Assembly: GCF_025698545.1 (NCBI RefSeq) | Contig: NC_068569.1 | Location: forward strand, 9,238,001 to 9,302,000 | Direction of reading: 5' to 3' | DNA from: Gossypium raimondii | Taxonomy: Eukaryota > Streptophyta > Magnoliopsida > Malvales > Malvaceae | Length of the DNA stretch: 64,000 nucleotides | Part shown: positions 35,894 to 49,800 of the stretch, piece by piece | Numbering within the stretch: the stretch's first letter is position 1 | Layout: every line of letters starts with the position of its first letter | Position numbers and translations under genes: made by a program | Notes under the pieces: model-generated | The model's input: the letters and a program-made list of their open reading frames with translations, nothing else | What the model was told of the DNA's origin: nothing | Database searches by the model: none

Positions 35894-38800
35894 TCAACTA
35901 CGCCACGCAGAAGATACCTCCAATTCAACTTCCTCTTCCCACCAAGTAGAAGTCTGCAATAATAAATGACTTGGTTTGTTGGTTAGCTGATTAGAATTTC
36001 AAGGTGCTTAATCCCTACTATGTAATATATACATGTATATAAACCTATTTCTCATCTTTTTTCCTTAAGTTTCATGAATTATGTGTATTTTAGAATAATC
36101 CAATGCAGAATGCCCTCCTAATTTCTGAGAATACCAAGCTGAAATGTTATCGTATGGCCAGAACATGTTTTCTGAGAATACCAAGCTGAAATGTTATCGT
36201 ATGGCCAGAACATGTAAAACCGGAAGGAAGAAAAAAGTTGGAACTTTGTTCAGGGAGGAATGGAGGATATTGCTATGAGCATTCGATTTAAGAATCTCAA
36301 ACCAAACATGGTAATGTAAAAGAGAAAATAGAATAGATAAAAACCTTGTAGCCTCTACGAAGAAATTCTAGTTGACTTCCTTGTTCCTCTTGCAATCCGA
36401 GGACCCGCAGCAATTCTTCCTTGGTCTAGACCAAATCAAATCATACAAGTCATTGGAAAGAATGTAATTCAAAACGACCAAGAGCCAAGGTAAATACCTC
36501 TCCTAGAGTGAAACGAGTTGAACTCTCAGCTACACAAGCATAAGAACCATCTGCTTGCTTAAGCATCACCTGCCAAGGTCCTGCACAGATTCCAAGTTAA
36601 AATGGGGAGATATGTAAATACATGTCATTATGTACCAAATCCGATTGTGACATAAAAGCTTCTTTTCTAGGCCTAATATTGTGCATTCACATGGACAAAA
36701 AAACGGGGGATTAAAAGGATAAGCACCCAATCAATATGAAAAAAGAATTAAAATTGTTTGCAGAAATGGAAAAACATCTTTAAGATTATCGAAACTTGGT
36801 CCAAAAAAGATATGGTTGTTTAATAAAAAATGATCCCATTGATTTATCATTTTTCTGTTACATGTCAAATAAATCATTCCATAATCTATTCTTCAGATGC
36901 CTCCTAATCTTTCTTATGTGGACTGCACTGCCTGCTCTCATCAGAGTCCAATCTGCTTTAAAGTTTCCCTACTTTCAAGATTACTATATCAAATTAACTA
37001 GATGAAGTTACTTAGACTCACATGTAAGTGTGAGATACAAGTATGTGTCGATGTTGATATGTTCTTTTTATTTATTTATTTACATTTTTCCATGTATTTG
37101 AAGGGTCCTTGAAGGTCATATCTACATACTTGTCTGGAAATATGTTGGACAGGTGTCAAGTATGCAAGTGCATACCCATATCTGGAAAGAGCTTATAGAT
37201 TTTCAGAGATACAAGTATGCAAGCACTAAGTTGCCTATAGTTAGTTTGTATGACTCAATCATTCTTCCATATTCAAAATGTATAATGGAACAGAAATGGA
37301 ACAGTTGAAAGGTAAATTTCAAGAAGGTTTAATTGTGTACCAGGATACTGGCGAAATAGTGCTCCACTGTAATTCACCACAAAAGGTGCAACAGCTACTG
37401 TCTTTCAACATTTGGAAAGAAAACGGTCAGTATAAAACTATGTCAGAAATTAAACGCAATGGAGCTAAACAATGAATTGAATAACTACCTTGGAGTACTC
37501 CCTGATTCGTATATAGAACACTGGGACGAACTGTGAAAGAAATCGATAGTGCAAATCTTTGGTAGGAAATCCCAAAAGACCCAAATCAGCACTGCAAACA
37601 TAAGCAGCCTCAATCAAAAGTAAATTCACTGATCATTGAATCGCCATTGAAAGGTGAAAAGCAGTAAAAATTTTACCGCAAAGTATCAAGTTCAAGATTG
37701 AATAGAAGTGTTGGGGTTGATGGGGCATATTTCTCCTGCAAATTCAAATCACAGTCAAACAAAGGAGAAGAAATAAAGGCATGGATATGTTATGCCCGTA
37801 CATTAAATTTTAACTGTGTACCGACTTAATATATCCTGCGGTGAGTAATATGACATGTTTACTCATGCATATAAACAGATCAGATTAGCAGACCCATGTA
37901 AGCAGAAGAGCATAACTTTGACTAGCCACCAGTTTGAAGTACGGCTCAATCTATAAATAGATAATAAATAGGAAAATGAAAAGGGTGAAGGCCTTATAAA
38001 ATGTAAGAATCATACCACATACTTCTCTATAACAGAAAGTTCACGTGTGCTACAATTAATAAATATATAAAGAGTTGGTGGCTCCTTTGGTTCCCAACGA
38101 CCTACATTGTAGAGATTGCAGAATGTTTAAATTCTTGTGTGCAAGTATAAACAGGGTAAGAGGACATGAAATTTTGAAGCAATTAAGTATCAAAGTTCAT
38201 TGATTAGTTAGGTGGAGTGGAAAATTCTCACATACAGCTGGATTTTCAGGAACAAACCTTCATTTTCATCTACAAAATCAAAATCCAGAGTGTTCTTGAT
38301 AGATTTGAAGAATGAGGTTACAGCATCACTAGGGACATCATCGAGGGAGCCTATAGATATACCATCAATCTGAAAGTGAAGAATCAAGAATCAAACTCCC
38401 TTACTCTGCAGGCGATTATGCAAATAAGGGATTATGAATTTAAAGCATGAGGGTGAAAAGTGTACTGCCCCTATATAAAAATCTATAGCTGCATGAATAG
38501 ACAGGTTTTAGTTTTTGAGAGGTCATATCTTTAAATCTAAGTGTCAGAATTTCTCGATATAAATGCAGATTGAATTAACCCCTGAAACCATCTAAGGAAT
38601 GAAACAAGTAATGATGCCAAAGGGCCAATGTGATACCCCATATATACTTCAGTGACAATAAACAACAAAACCCTTGCTATGAAAAGAGCCCGCCTTGGCA
38701 AATTTGCACAGAAAATGGAGAGTAATCTCGAATGATTCATTTTATTACCGAGTCAAGAGCTGCTTTGAAAAGCTCAGAGGCCCTCCGCTTTTCTGGCTTA

Positions 38801-40137
38801 TCAGGAAACACCTGAACAAGAAGTAAGAAATTACACTTATCTTTGAAACGAAATATCAATTTTTCAGCAATTGGAAGTATCTTCTTACTATGCAAGCCCG
38901 GGTTTCCATTTTCTGTTGAAGTTTCCTGACAACGGCCAAGGCAAGTTGAATGTTGGCATCAATGAACTCATCTGAAGATCCCTTCACATATTTAGACATC
39001 AGAGAAAATTATGTACTATAAAATTTCTCCTTAAACATAATCATCATCATACAATATACTGTGATTTCTGGAAGTACTACACCAAGAGACAACAATACTA
39101 GGCTTTGTTTTTCAATTCCTATGAGTAAAGCCAAATGGACAGATTAGAAACAAAAGCAAGATACAAAAGATAGAATGAAAAATGATTGCAGTGAAGCTTT
39201 TAAATGAGAAAGAAAATCCATGAAGGTTAGTTCAACTCATTTTGGGAAATGTCAAAATGAAAAGGTACCTTATATGAAGAAATGTTGCTTGGCAAGGGCC
39301 TGCACAGGCAGAAAATCCATACATAGAAAAAGACCAAATATTAGGGAGAAGAAAGTAAACAGATAATCAACTGAAATTCTTAATAAAAATGGATGAACAG
39401 AAGAAGGGTACATAAAGAAGCAAAATACATTTCTTTTAACTATAAAATATATGATTTCATATATATATAAACAACAGTTTTTATTAGAATTGTCGCTAGA
39501 AATCAAGTCATTTGTGATTTGTTCGTTCTTATCAACTATGACTATGTTTACATTAAATATTAGGAAGCAGAAGCAGATAGAATAAAAAAAGATAAATATC
39601 AGAAACTGCCAATTCCAAACTACTATTATCAGATGATTTCGCAATTTTTAACCTGAAAAGCTTGTTACAGTGAACTACTATTACATACACAGTCAGCTAA
39701 AATGGGATAGCGCTTTCAATAACTAAAGGGGAAATGGAAATGAAGAAAAAGGTTTTGTAAACCTAAAAAAAGACCAAGAAAATCAAAATAAATCATAAAT
39801 AAAGAGGAAGATAGGAAACGTACGGGAAATCAATCTCGAGACGGGTTTTGCCATCTTGAATAGCATAAGCAAGGGACTTAGCGGCATCGGTTACGAGAAC
39901 ATCGTATGACTTAGGCTTGTAAAGCGCCACTCCTTTCTTGGGATCGAAGCTCCCCATCGATGCTGCAGCGGGTGGAGTTGCTTCCTTGTTGTCTTTGGTG
40001 GCGCATTGGATTTGTATTCTTGGTCCGGGAGTGAAAGTGGGAAAACGATGGCAAGAAGCAAGGCGAAGTGGAATGAGGGAATGGGGAGGTGGAGGGATAG
40101 AGAGGAGTGAAGAGAAAGAGACGGCCATGAAACTCAT
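35894..40137 (-). CDS. LPA3: Photosystem II assembly factor LPA3 (DUF1995), chloroplast
   Basis: Twelve exons on the minus strand: 40137-39824, 39299-39269, 38981-38889, 38811-38749, 38369-38258, 38101-38016, 37735-37677, 37591-37489, 37401-37341, 36580-36498, 36425-36345, 35953-35894. All are GT-AG and in phase, giving 381 aa. Residues 1 to about 48 are Ser/Pro-rich with few acids, a transit peptide. The DUF1995 body follows: [95 protein letters not shown] and an end in WRS. In Arabidopsis LPA3 works with LPA2 and the Alb3 insertase in assembling CP43 into photosystem II. The ATG at 40137 (MSFMAV) is preferred because it begins a transit peptide; an in-frame ATG at 40257 would add 40 residues, and the ATG at 40128 would remove three. 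Confidence 0.93.
36122..36215. repeat. Exact 47-bp tandem duplication in the last LPA3 intron
   Basis: Two identical 47-bp copies, 36122-36168 and 36169-36215, both beginning TTTCTGAGAATACC and ending GCCAGAACATGT. They sit between exon 12 (35894-35953) and exon 11 (36345-36425) and leave the splice sites alone. The lack of any mismatch points to a recent event. Confidence 0.95.
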
Positions 40138-40247
40138 GGCTATTGCCTTGGGAGCTGCTGAGCTGGTTTTGCTGAAAGCCTCAAAGACAAGAAGGGATAC
40201 ACCATGGAAACCGTCTAAGATGAGATTATATGATAACCAGCTGCTGC

Positions 40248-40253
40248 CACGTG
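40248..40253. promoter_or_regulatory. G-box (CACGTG) upstream of LPA3
   Basis: GCCACGTGTCA lies 111 bp upstream of the chosen LPA3 start. G-boxes are bound by bZIP and bHLH factors such as HY5 and PIFs and are frequent near photosynthesis genes. Function here is inferred from sequence and position only. Confidence 0.5.
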
Positions 40254-43200
40254 TCATACTTTTTTCCCCCTGTTATCGGGGTTCGTCGTGATTGTCTTCC
40301 CTTCCCTAGAATGTCGAAGTAAATAAAGTATACATTGCTTTCACTCTATTTTATCTAAACAAGATTTAATGAAATAATAAAAGAAATAAAAATGGATTGA
40401 ATTAATCAAATTCATTATATTATATATTTTACAAATTTTGATAGGTAAATAATTTGTTTTATTAAATTTTGATATGTTTGTGTATTTATTTGTGTTTGTA
40501 ATTTTGTATTGATTATTATATTTTATCTAACTTAGACACCTTGCAACATAAAATACAATTTAAAATGATCCGTTGATGGCTCTCAATTTTGTACCGTTCG
40601 TGATGGCCCTCACACCACCCATAAGGGCATGAGAGAGCCACTTACTACGAGTTTTCCACGAGAATCACTGAAAAATAAAAATTTGATACTACCTCAATAA
40701 ATAGAACATCAGAGTAAGACCACACAATATCATGCTTTACAATAATTGAAACGTAACATACCTACCACTTACTAACTACACAAGTGAATCACTATTCGTA
40801 TTGTCAGTAGCATGACACTACATGATAAGATGACCTCTTTTATATGTTTTTTATATGTCCTCAACACATAAAGAGTTAATAGTCTCTTTCTCAAAACACT
40901 TTACCTCATAACCTAAACTTGCGCAACCTCTCTCTCTCTCCTCCTACTTTCCTTCCTCCTTAGTCATTCTCTCCTATTTTCTATCTATCACAAGTGATCA
41001 TCACCTTTTTCAACTTAATGAACACCAATAATAACTTTTACTTTACAAAAAATAAACCAAACAAAATAATTATCAATTCTTATTAGTAATATTAATATTC
41101 CCTATTAATTTCTAAAATAAAATATGGTTGATGTTTTCTTAATTTTGTTTGCACATAATGATGTAAATTTATATATTCATCTTCTACTTATATTATTTTA
41201 GATTGTTACAATTTCCAAGTTATCCTCTAGTTGGGTGATTAAAGAGGAATTCAAACATTAAATCTAGTTTATATATAGCCCACCTCATTCCTGATGGACT
41301 TATCCGTTTAACAAAGCCCAATCCTGGAGAGACTACAGGCATTTCATTTTCTTTGTCTAACTAATTTATATGAATAGTCAATTTTTAAAAGATTCTATTA
41401 ATTTAAATTTTAATTAATTATTTTATAAGTAAAATTTAAATTTAGCACATTTATAATGAAAATATATACTTCTTAATTTGATAATAATAAATTTAAAATA
41501 GAAAAAGTAATTAACAAAATTTGACAAACTAATCTTATGTTTGGATTGAATAAAAATAAGGAAAAGAAAGTAAGTGAAGTCAATTCTCTCTATTGTTTGG
41601 ATAATTTTTTATTCAAGTAAGCGAAAGTAAAGGGCCTTCACTTTCTCTTGAGTTACTTTTTAATTACCCCAATTTCAGAAAAAAGGCTAGGAAAAGAAAG
41701 TAATGTTTCGTTTAAGATACAAAATATTGTTTTTTTATCATATTAACATTTTAGATAAGTTATTTTATAAATTTAATATAATTAAAGAATTTATAATAAA
41801 TAACTTTTACTTAACTTTCATAGTTTAACCAAACAAAATACAAAAAAATCTTCACTTTTATAATTTATTTCATTTATTAATTTCAATTATTTAAACGAAA
41901 AAAACATATATCATTTCCTTAATTTGCTTAGTCTTTCTATCTTTTCCTTTCCTTCCTTTACAATTATTTACCCAAAATAGCACATAACAATATCTTTTGG
42001 AGAAAATAATAATTTATCAGGAGAAAAGAGTACAAATCTATAAATGAAAATTATTAGATAAACTATTTTTACCACATCAGCAATAATCTCATGCAATTAT
42101 AGAATTCCATGTAAGAATAGTTTTCCACGTATCAATAATTTTTATTCTCTTTTCTACTCAACTTTCTCTAATCCCAGCATTGACCATTACATCTGAGTTT
42201 GACCAAATCTAAATGTTATTTGTTTTCTTATCTTCGTCAGTATTATTGTGTACCTTTAACTCTTCCTTATCATGGTCTTAACGCTTGTTTGTATGCGCTT
42301 GTAATATATGATTTTGCGGTAAACTTTATCGCGTGGAGAAAAACTTTTACATAGTGTTTTATTATTGCATGAGACCATTGTTGATTTGGTAAAAAATACC
42401 TATCTAATAGTTTTTCATATAAATAGATCTTACATATTTAAATAATAAAAAAAGTAATAAATATAATATCCGGAACAAAATAGGTGATCTGAAGTGAATA
42501 CGAAGTTTATCTTATTCCTTTTATACTTGTATTTTTTGTTTTTAAATGATTGAATTTATTTCTTTTTACTTGACATCTATAATGATCGTTTGTCCATTAT
42601 TGTATAAGAACGATTAGAGAGTCTTTTATAGGTCTATGTCATTTGCGGACGATCTTTCACCATTGTAATAAGAATTAGATTAATTTTATAAATTATAATT
42701 ATAAAATAAAATATTTAAATCATAGTGGCTCAACTAATATGGTCCTTTATAGTATAGGTATAACAATTAGAATAGATATAAAGTTGGATGATTTAATAAT
42801 TCATGGCATATAAAGTTTGATACATTTGATATAAATTTACGTTACTTCATTTTTGTAACGTGCATTATTATTTATTCACGTGCGTACACGGACAGATTAC
42901 TCCACTTTTATTTCAGGCAAAGGGAGGTGGGTATCCTTTCTTTTTTTATCCAAATTTCATCCTTTCCTTTAAATTGCTTTATTTTTTCCAGCTAAAAGGA
43001 AACCAAAGCGGTTTCTTTCCAGACTAAAGTGGAGCGCATGAGGCTGAGGAAGACAAAACATTGAGGAGATCATATGACTTACAGGGATCTTTATATGTAT
43101 ATATATATTATTCAGATTTTAAGAACCAGTAATTTAGGTGGGTTGATATGTAGTTTTGAAATTATTTTTTAATATTTAGTAGTTTGATGGTATTTCTGTT

Positions 43201-43652
43201 TTATATGTTAACATATTTTAATATCTATATGTCTATATAATATAAATTCCACAATACTCCTATATATTACGTGTTAGAAAAATGATATTATTTTCCCTAC
43301 TAGAAAGCCGAAAAGAAAACCTTTAATAAAGCTGGTATCTTTATTTTTGTTTTATGTATCGACTTTATTGTGAGCCGCGCATGCGAGATGGACTGACTTG
43401 ACTTGGAGGTGCATTTATCTTATACTCATGCCTGTATTATTTTATAAATAAAATCTAAGATATTAGATTGTATTTTAAAATATTCGAAACCTAGTATTGA
43501 AATTGCTCGATTTTCATATTATGTCACTTGTATTTTCATTATTTTATTAATTTAGAATTTGCCTGAATGATTGAATATTGTTTTCTTTAATTTGATCATG
43601 GACTACTCAATTGGCAATGTACTCATGCCTTTCTTTCTCAACTGAACTATGC

Positions 43653-43658
43653 CACGTG
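43653..43658. promoter_or_regulatory. G-box (CACGTG) upstream of the ABC transporter
   Basis: GCCACGTGTAA lies about 210 bp upstream of the start codon at 43867. It shares the core and the GCCACGTGT context with the box upstream of LPA3. Use in vivo is unknown. Confidence 0.4.
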
Positions 43659-43866
43659 TAAGCCTCCCTCACTGAAGAAAGTCCAGTTGTACATCCCATA
43701 AAGAGAATCCCCAACAACAGATCAATTTATTTCCCCACCAAAATTGCATGGTGTGAGAGCTGAAACAAGCCCGCCCTAAGTAACTTCCTTTGATGTCACT
43801 TTTTCTTTAAAAACCGCCGTTATATTTTCCAGTAGTGGCTCCTGAATCTATATCTCGCCAGCCACA

Positions 43867-46800
43867 ATGAAGCAACTCAAATTCCTCCTTTGCCGTAGTT
43901 CTCCTTTCGTAAGTTCTTCGATTCCTTTCTCATACAAAAAAAAAAAAAAAAAAAAAAGACAAAGGAATTATTATTATTATTTAATTTTTGGGCAAGAAAA
44001 CTAGTTTTTCTTGGTCTTATGGAGAAGAAAGAGCGTTTCGGTTCTGTTTCTATTCAACGTTGGTTGAAACTTGAAAATTCTGTTTGTTTCTTCAGAAAAA
44101 AATGCAGTTAAAGAAACTAGTGTATCTTTTTTTGTTGTTTGACTTTAGTGATAGTCTAAGAGACTGTTTTTTCTTGGATTTTCCCAGGAACCGAAAAGCG
44201 ACGTGTTTTTAAGCTTTGTATGCATTTTGTCCTCTTTTTGTTTGCCGATATACTCAATTGGATTTTAATTTTTCTAGTTTTTTTTCCCTGTACTTTAGTT
44301 TAAGTTTTGCTTCTTTCTGTCTATGATAGTTTAAATGTTTAAAAGATAAATACTTGATCGCTTTAACGTTACTCTTTTTCTTATTCAGGTTTGGGATGGA
44401 AATGGCTTCTCGCAATGTTTTGATGACTTATATCCTTCTCTTATTTTTAAAAAATTATTTATTTAATTATTTTTAAGCTTCATTTTAACACAAAAGTAGA
44501 CACGGATTGATTCTACTTTCTATGAGTTTGGCTTTCCTTATTCGTGTTTACGGTCTTGGGTTTTGGTATAAATGCAGCAAGTATTGCCGTGATTTGCATA
44601 GTTGGAATAATGAGAAGAAGGGCCCGAACAAACTGGACGGTAAGTTCTTCTTTATATAAGAATATTTTCGTTTCATTCCCTTCTTACTAATGTCTAATGA
44701 GAAATTTCTATTTGTTCTTGGCTTATGCCATGCCTCCTGAATGGAAATATATTTGCTTTTTTTTGGGGGGGACATATTACAATTTACAAGTTGGAAGAAT
44801 GAACCCTGGTCACTTGCACTATTGCGGTCTTGGTGGATATGTATTTACTTATTTCTATTTCTTTTTTTTTTTTCAAAATATATGGTTTATGCATCAGCTG
44901 CTGCTCTGGTTTTAAGTTCTAATCCTTCTTATTTATTGTTATGTATCAAACTAAGCAAGTAATCTTCTGCATGTCCTCCTCTTCCCCCATTTCCTTCAAT
45001 TTTCTCTCTCTCTCTCTCCTTTTTTATTTAGTTTTGAATTCGAGTAGCAATGTATTGCTTTTAATAATCCAACCCAAGCAATTTACTAATGCTTCAAAAA
45101 TTATGTGTGTGTTTATATTTCTTTTAGGTAAATTTTTCAGAGAAGGCACTTCTACATTCTATAGCAGTCATTGGAGCATGTTTATCATGTGTGGATGCCA
45201 TTTTGCTTGTGAAGAAAAAGCTTCATGGAGATTTTGTCTTATATCATGAGTTGCTTTTCAGATTTTCGCATTTCATGGTCTGGGTAAGATTTCCTATCTT
45301 CAAGTCATTGGCTTTCTTGCTGAAAACTTTAAGCAATTTTTTTTACTTATAAAACTTTATTTTGGTATCTTAATATTGTTTGTCTGGTTCAAATATATTT
45401 AGGCAACTATTGTATTCTCCTTGAGGTGTGCCTGTTTTCAACACATATTTTGTGATATGGTCCTCTGTATATGGTGGACTATAAAACCTCTGTTTGGAAT
45501 CCCTCATCTGCAGAAGGCATTCTCTTCAATGGAGGTATTACTTTGTTTTTCTTTTTAGAGTTCTCTTTCAATGTATTGGATGCTTCTATATAATTTATTG
45601 TGCTATGGATCTTGCCATTCTGAATTGATGTTTTTATGGTACAAAGCCATCTAAAATAGTCGGATAAAAGACATAAACATATTATTGAGGACTAAAAGAA
45701 ACAATCATTTCTTTCACAATGTTGAGATGCTAAAACCATTTTATTTAATTAACATCTTACTCCCTGCAATTTCATTTTGTAATATTTGCCTCCATTGTCT
45801 TCATTGTGGTGAACAAGAGTAAACTTTGGGAGTTCATACTTCTTCCTGTAATAAGTCAATAGCCCAAATGATTGTCCTTCACAAGTATCATTGGTGGTGC
45901 CCGTTTCTGAAAGTGTTCATGGATATGAATATTACATATATTATTGGAAAAGAATATTTAAGCCATTTGGTTTTAGTTTCCAGTTCAACCTGCAGTTTAA
46001 AACTAGTCTAAACTGTGTAGTTAATGATCTTGTGAAAAGATCTTTAGATCAACCTTTTCTTCTTCCATACCAAATCATCTTTTCAAACGTGGAATGCATC
46101 ATGCAATTACGTACTGCTGATCAGTCACAATAGCGTGTTTCATTCATCCTTTTTTTTTTTTTTAATTTTTTTTAAGGCAACTACAAGTTAAAGGTTTTGT
46201 CTTGCTCCATTTGAGGCAATATTATAATTTCTTATGTTGTTTTATGTACTTAATATAATTCTTAATAGAGTTAATCACTCAACATAGGCACTGCAAGTTT
46301 TAGAAAATTGGTATTGAATTTTCAGCGAACCAACTCATAATTATTTATATATCTTTCTTGACAGGTTTTAGATTGTCTTAAAGAAAGCTCTGCTTTATTT
46401 TTGGATATTATGTTTTGCATATCTATTAACTGTATCCGGATAAAACAGGCATCCGCCAATAGCAGGTATAATTTTCAATTATGTTGATCGTACCACAGGT
46501 TACATGTTACTGTTTTCTGTGGTGTATCTTAAGTTTAGATAATTAAATTACTTGAATATGCTGCTTGATATAATCTCATCTTGAGACTTTCTCTCTAAAA
46601 TGCACAATTAGACAGCTTTCTCTCTCCTTCCACCTAAAAGAAAGTAAAACAGAGAAAAGCTTCTTGAATACACTATATCTTTTCTTATTCTTGTTATGTG
46701 TTGTATGAGGCTAGCAGCAGGAATTTCATTCAACAATTAATAGGTTATCCTATCGACTCTGTCTGATCTTGTAATGCTTATTACATTTCTTCATTAATAC

Positions 46801-49800
46801 TTGTTTTCCCCAAGGCTGGAGGAGACAATGGTTTAATCCTCTCGACCCCATTTTGATCCTTAATGAAGGCGTATGAGGTCCTTGGTACAATTCCTTGGGG
46901 ATTTACCAACTAAGTTAGTGCCTCAACCTCTCTCTATCTTGACTGGATCCATAACTAAATAAGATAAAAGTTCTAGGATTAGTCTAATATTTGGTGTACT
47001 TAAAAACTTTCTGAGGTGCCTTTTCAATCATAGCTACCATAGAAAATAAGAGGTGGGAGATGGTATGGTAAAGGATAAATACAAAAAAGAATTATTATCG
47101 AGGAATTGTGAGGACATGTGAAGTGTGAAAATGTTTAAATTATTATGCTTCATGTGGGAAAGTGATTAATTTAATTACAACATATAAACACATTACAAAA
47201 AGATCATGATGTGCAATAGATTCAATAACAACTTGGCTCTATTGTCACTTTGACCCGTGACATTATCACTTTGTCACACATTCTTGTGTTAGTTTATTCT
47301 TCTTTATTTTCTTTTTCTTTTTCCGGACCAAATGTAAGTGACTCAACATGATCATCACATGCATTGCATAACTTTCATTCTCCCTTTGTAGTATGTAATT
47401 CTTGTCTTACGGTTGTAACTTGTGTAATACAAATCAAATTGAAAAGGTTCTCACCATTGCATGGTGTCCTTTTTCTATGACTTTGGATCTCTTATAAAGT
47501 CCTTTATTCATTTTCTGCATGAAGAAATAGGTATCTAAACAAAAATTTATTTTTCCACGGACCACTTTGCCAAATGTTCCATTCCATTTCATTAGATATC
47601 CCATATTCCATATCTAACATTTTGAGAATCGCTTGATGAACTTGTTCATACTGAAGTCTCACTTGACAGCTGAATTTAAGGCTATAGGAGCTTTGTTGAA
47701 TATAACTGCCTTATATCTTTCCTCTATGTTATTTAGACTTATTGGCTAAACTCTTTGCCTGCAAACACTGCAGCCCAATGGAAGATTCACTTCTTTGTGC
47801 TGAGATGGACATTGAGGAAGGTTGTCACAGGGATTCTGTAAGTAGTTCTTATCTTCTCAACTTTTACATGTATGCTTCCAGCCTAGTTATTGTTTATACA
47901 ATTTTTATTTTTCTAGAAACAATTTAAAAAACTGAGCTCTTAGTAGTATTATCCTTTTTTTTTAAATTTATACCAAAGGAGTTTGAATCCTCCACCTCCT
48001 TTTGTTGTCAATGTCATAAGTTTTTCTTTGTTCCAAAACATCCCTCTCCTACCTGAAATAACCGAACTGGAATTTACATATCCAAATCAACTAAGTCTTC
48101 TAGATAAAAGCAATTTTTCTATGGTGTTATCCCACATTGATTAGGTTTATACTTTGCATTGGCTTGATATTGATGTTGAGCCTCTCTACCGTTATCCATC
48201 TGTTGTGTTTGGAAGTATGATTGTGTTCTAAAAATTTTTAGGAAGTGTGAAGGATGCATCTAAATATAAATAGGATACTTGGGTATTATTTCCAGTACTT
48301 TTTTTGTAAGCATCTCAATGCAATCTACATTATATACTCCTAAAATCCTACCTTTTCCTTGGTGATTTAAGGTTTTCTTGAGTTTCATGTAAGCTGATTC
48401 TAAGTCTGAACTCTGAAGTTCCCATTCTGTTTAAAGTAAATACCAGTTCCCTTTTTTCCCCTACAGTTTTGAAATCCATTTTACAATATATATTTAAAAA
48501 TTCACATTAATTTTGATGAATATGTACTCAGTCCATATGCTGAAAATAATGATACTCTGTTTAGCATGATGAGTGCACATGGACAATTGTAAAGAGATCT
48601 TTATAACTGGTGTATCTCCAGCTTCATTATAGTGTAAATTACTCTCTTGTATGCTAGTCTTAAAATAAACCTAGTTTGAATAATGTGTAGCTGTTTGACA
48701 TGCCTGCTTTTGAGGACCCTCCTTGACTTTTGCATCATATAGCAGCTGTCTATAAGCTTACTGTCCATTGTATCTATCCAAGAAATAGCCATGCCAAATC
48801 TTATTGTGTTTATTTTTATTTTTTTGTATTTCAGTACAAAATGTGTCTTGTTTTCCTTTTTTATTTGTCTGAAGTAGTTAAACTAATATTAATATTTTGC
48901 ATGTCACTTGGTTGTCAAAGAGAAGAATGCAGGGCTTTTGGGATCATATTGTGTTCAGATCTATCATTTCTGTAATGAATTCTGGTTTGGGAAAGCAGCT
49001 TGGCTTTGATGATTTACTTTCGCTGCCGATTGATATGGATCCTTCTACATGTCACAAAGAACTATTAAGCTGCTGGCAACACCAGCACAATAATTCTTCC
49101 TCAAATGCATCATTATTTAGAGCAATCTTCTCTGCATATGGATGGCCATATCTTCGTCTAGGTTTATTAAAGGTATTCTTACTCTATGCAGTGCTTGAGA
49201 GGACATCTTGAAGTTCTTTATGCTTCAATAAAAGAATGAAAATAGAAGCTTGTATGTTGATGAAACCTTGTGTTCCATAATGCATATAAAACATTTTTAG
49301 AAATTGAGGTCTACTCGCTTATGTGGAATTCTGGGGTTCAACTTGTAGAAAATAAAAGATCCCTGGCTGAAGTTTTCAAGTTGCTTTATATGAATTTTAA
49401 GTTTTTCCTACCACATGTATAATTCTGCTTTTTGCAGGTTTTTAATGATTTCATTGGTTTTGCTGGACCACTGCTTCTGAATAAGCTAATTCGGTTTCTT
49501 CAACAAGGTTTGCATAGTTCTAATTCTTGGAAAGATGTCAGTGGTCACCACCTCCCTAGTTTTGTTGCATCACTTATTTCATTTTTAAATATTTCTCTAT
49601 ACTTTGGAATGATTAATTACTTTTTCTGTATTCCACTAGGATACAATTAAACCAAATACTATATTAGTGAATGTGATAAAACATCTAAATTGCAACTGTT
49701 ATTATCTTATGCAACTTATTCTGTAATCTGTGACTGAGTGCTTGGTACTGTTTTTGGTTCTACTTAGTAAGATTCATAGTTTTGTTGTATGAGTTCAAGC

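Larger units (their letters stand above)
40138..43866. other. Divergent spacer between LPA3 and the ABC transporter
   Basis: No gene is visible in these 3.7 kb. It should hold both promoters. AT-rich fragments around 41,520-41,990 carry short stretches in both orientations (GGAAAAGAAAGTAA, TTACTTTC) like a decayed fold-back element. CACACCACC/CT-rich runs around 40,610 and 40,930 are low complexity. Confidence 0.5.
43867..47837 (+). other. ABCC13: ABCC13 exons 1-7: N-terminal membrane domain (TMD0) and linker
   Basis: Exons: 43867-43908, 44389-44429, 44552-44639, 45128-45283, 45403-45534, 46365-46465, 47774-47837. They encode about 208 residues with several hydrophobic segments ([34 protein letters not shown]) and end with the loop MEDSLL. 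At 45128 a second AG further on (TTTTTCAG) would shift the frame, so the earlier acceptor is used. Intron 1 contains a run of 22 A (43936-43957). Confidence 0.88.

Noticed and set aside
44430..44551. GT-AG solution for ABCC13 intron 2
   Set aside because: The GT words in exon 2 and AG words before exon 3 (for example TATGAG at 44521) give the wrong phase or lose conserved residues; the AT-AC solution restores both.
45128..45140. Acceptor TTTTTCAG at 45,140 for ABCC13 exon 4
   Set aside because: Exon 3 ends in phase 0, and that acceptor would shift the frame; the AG at 45126-45127 keeps it.
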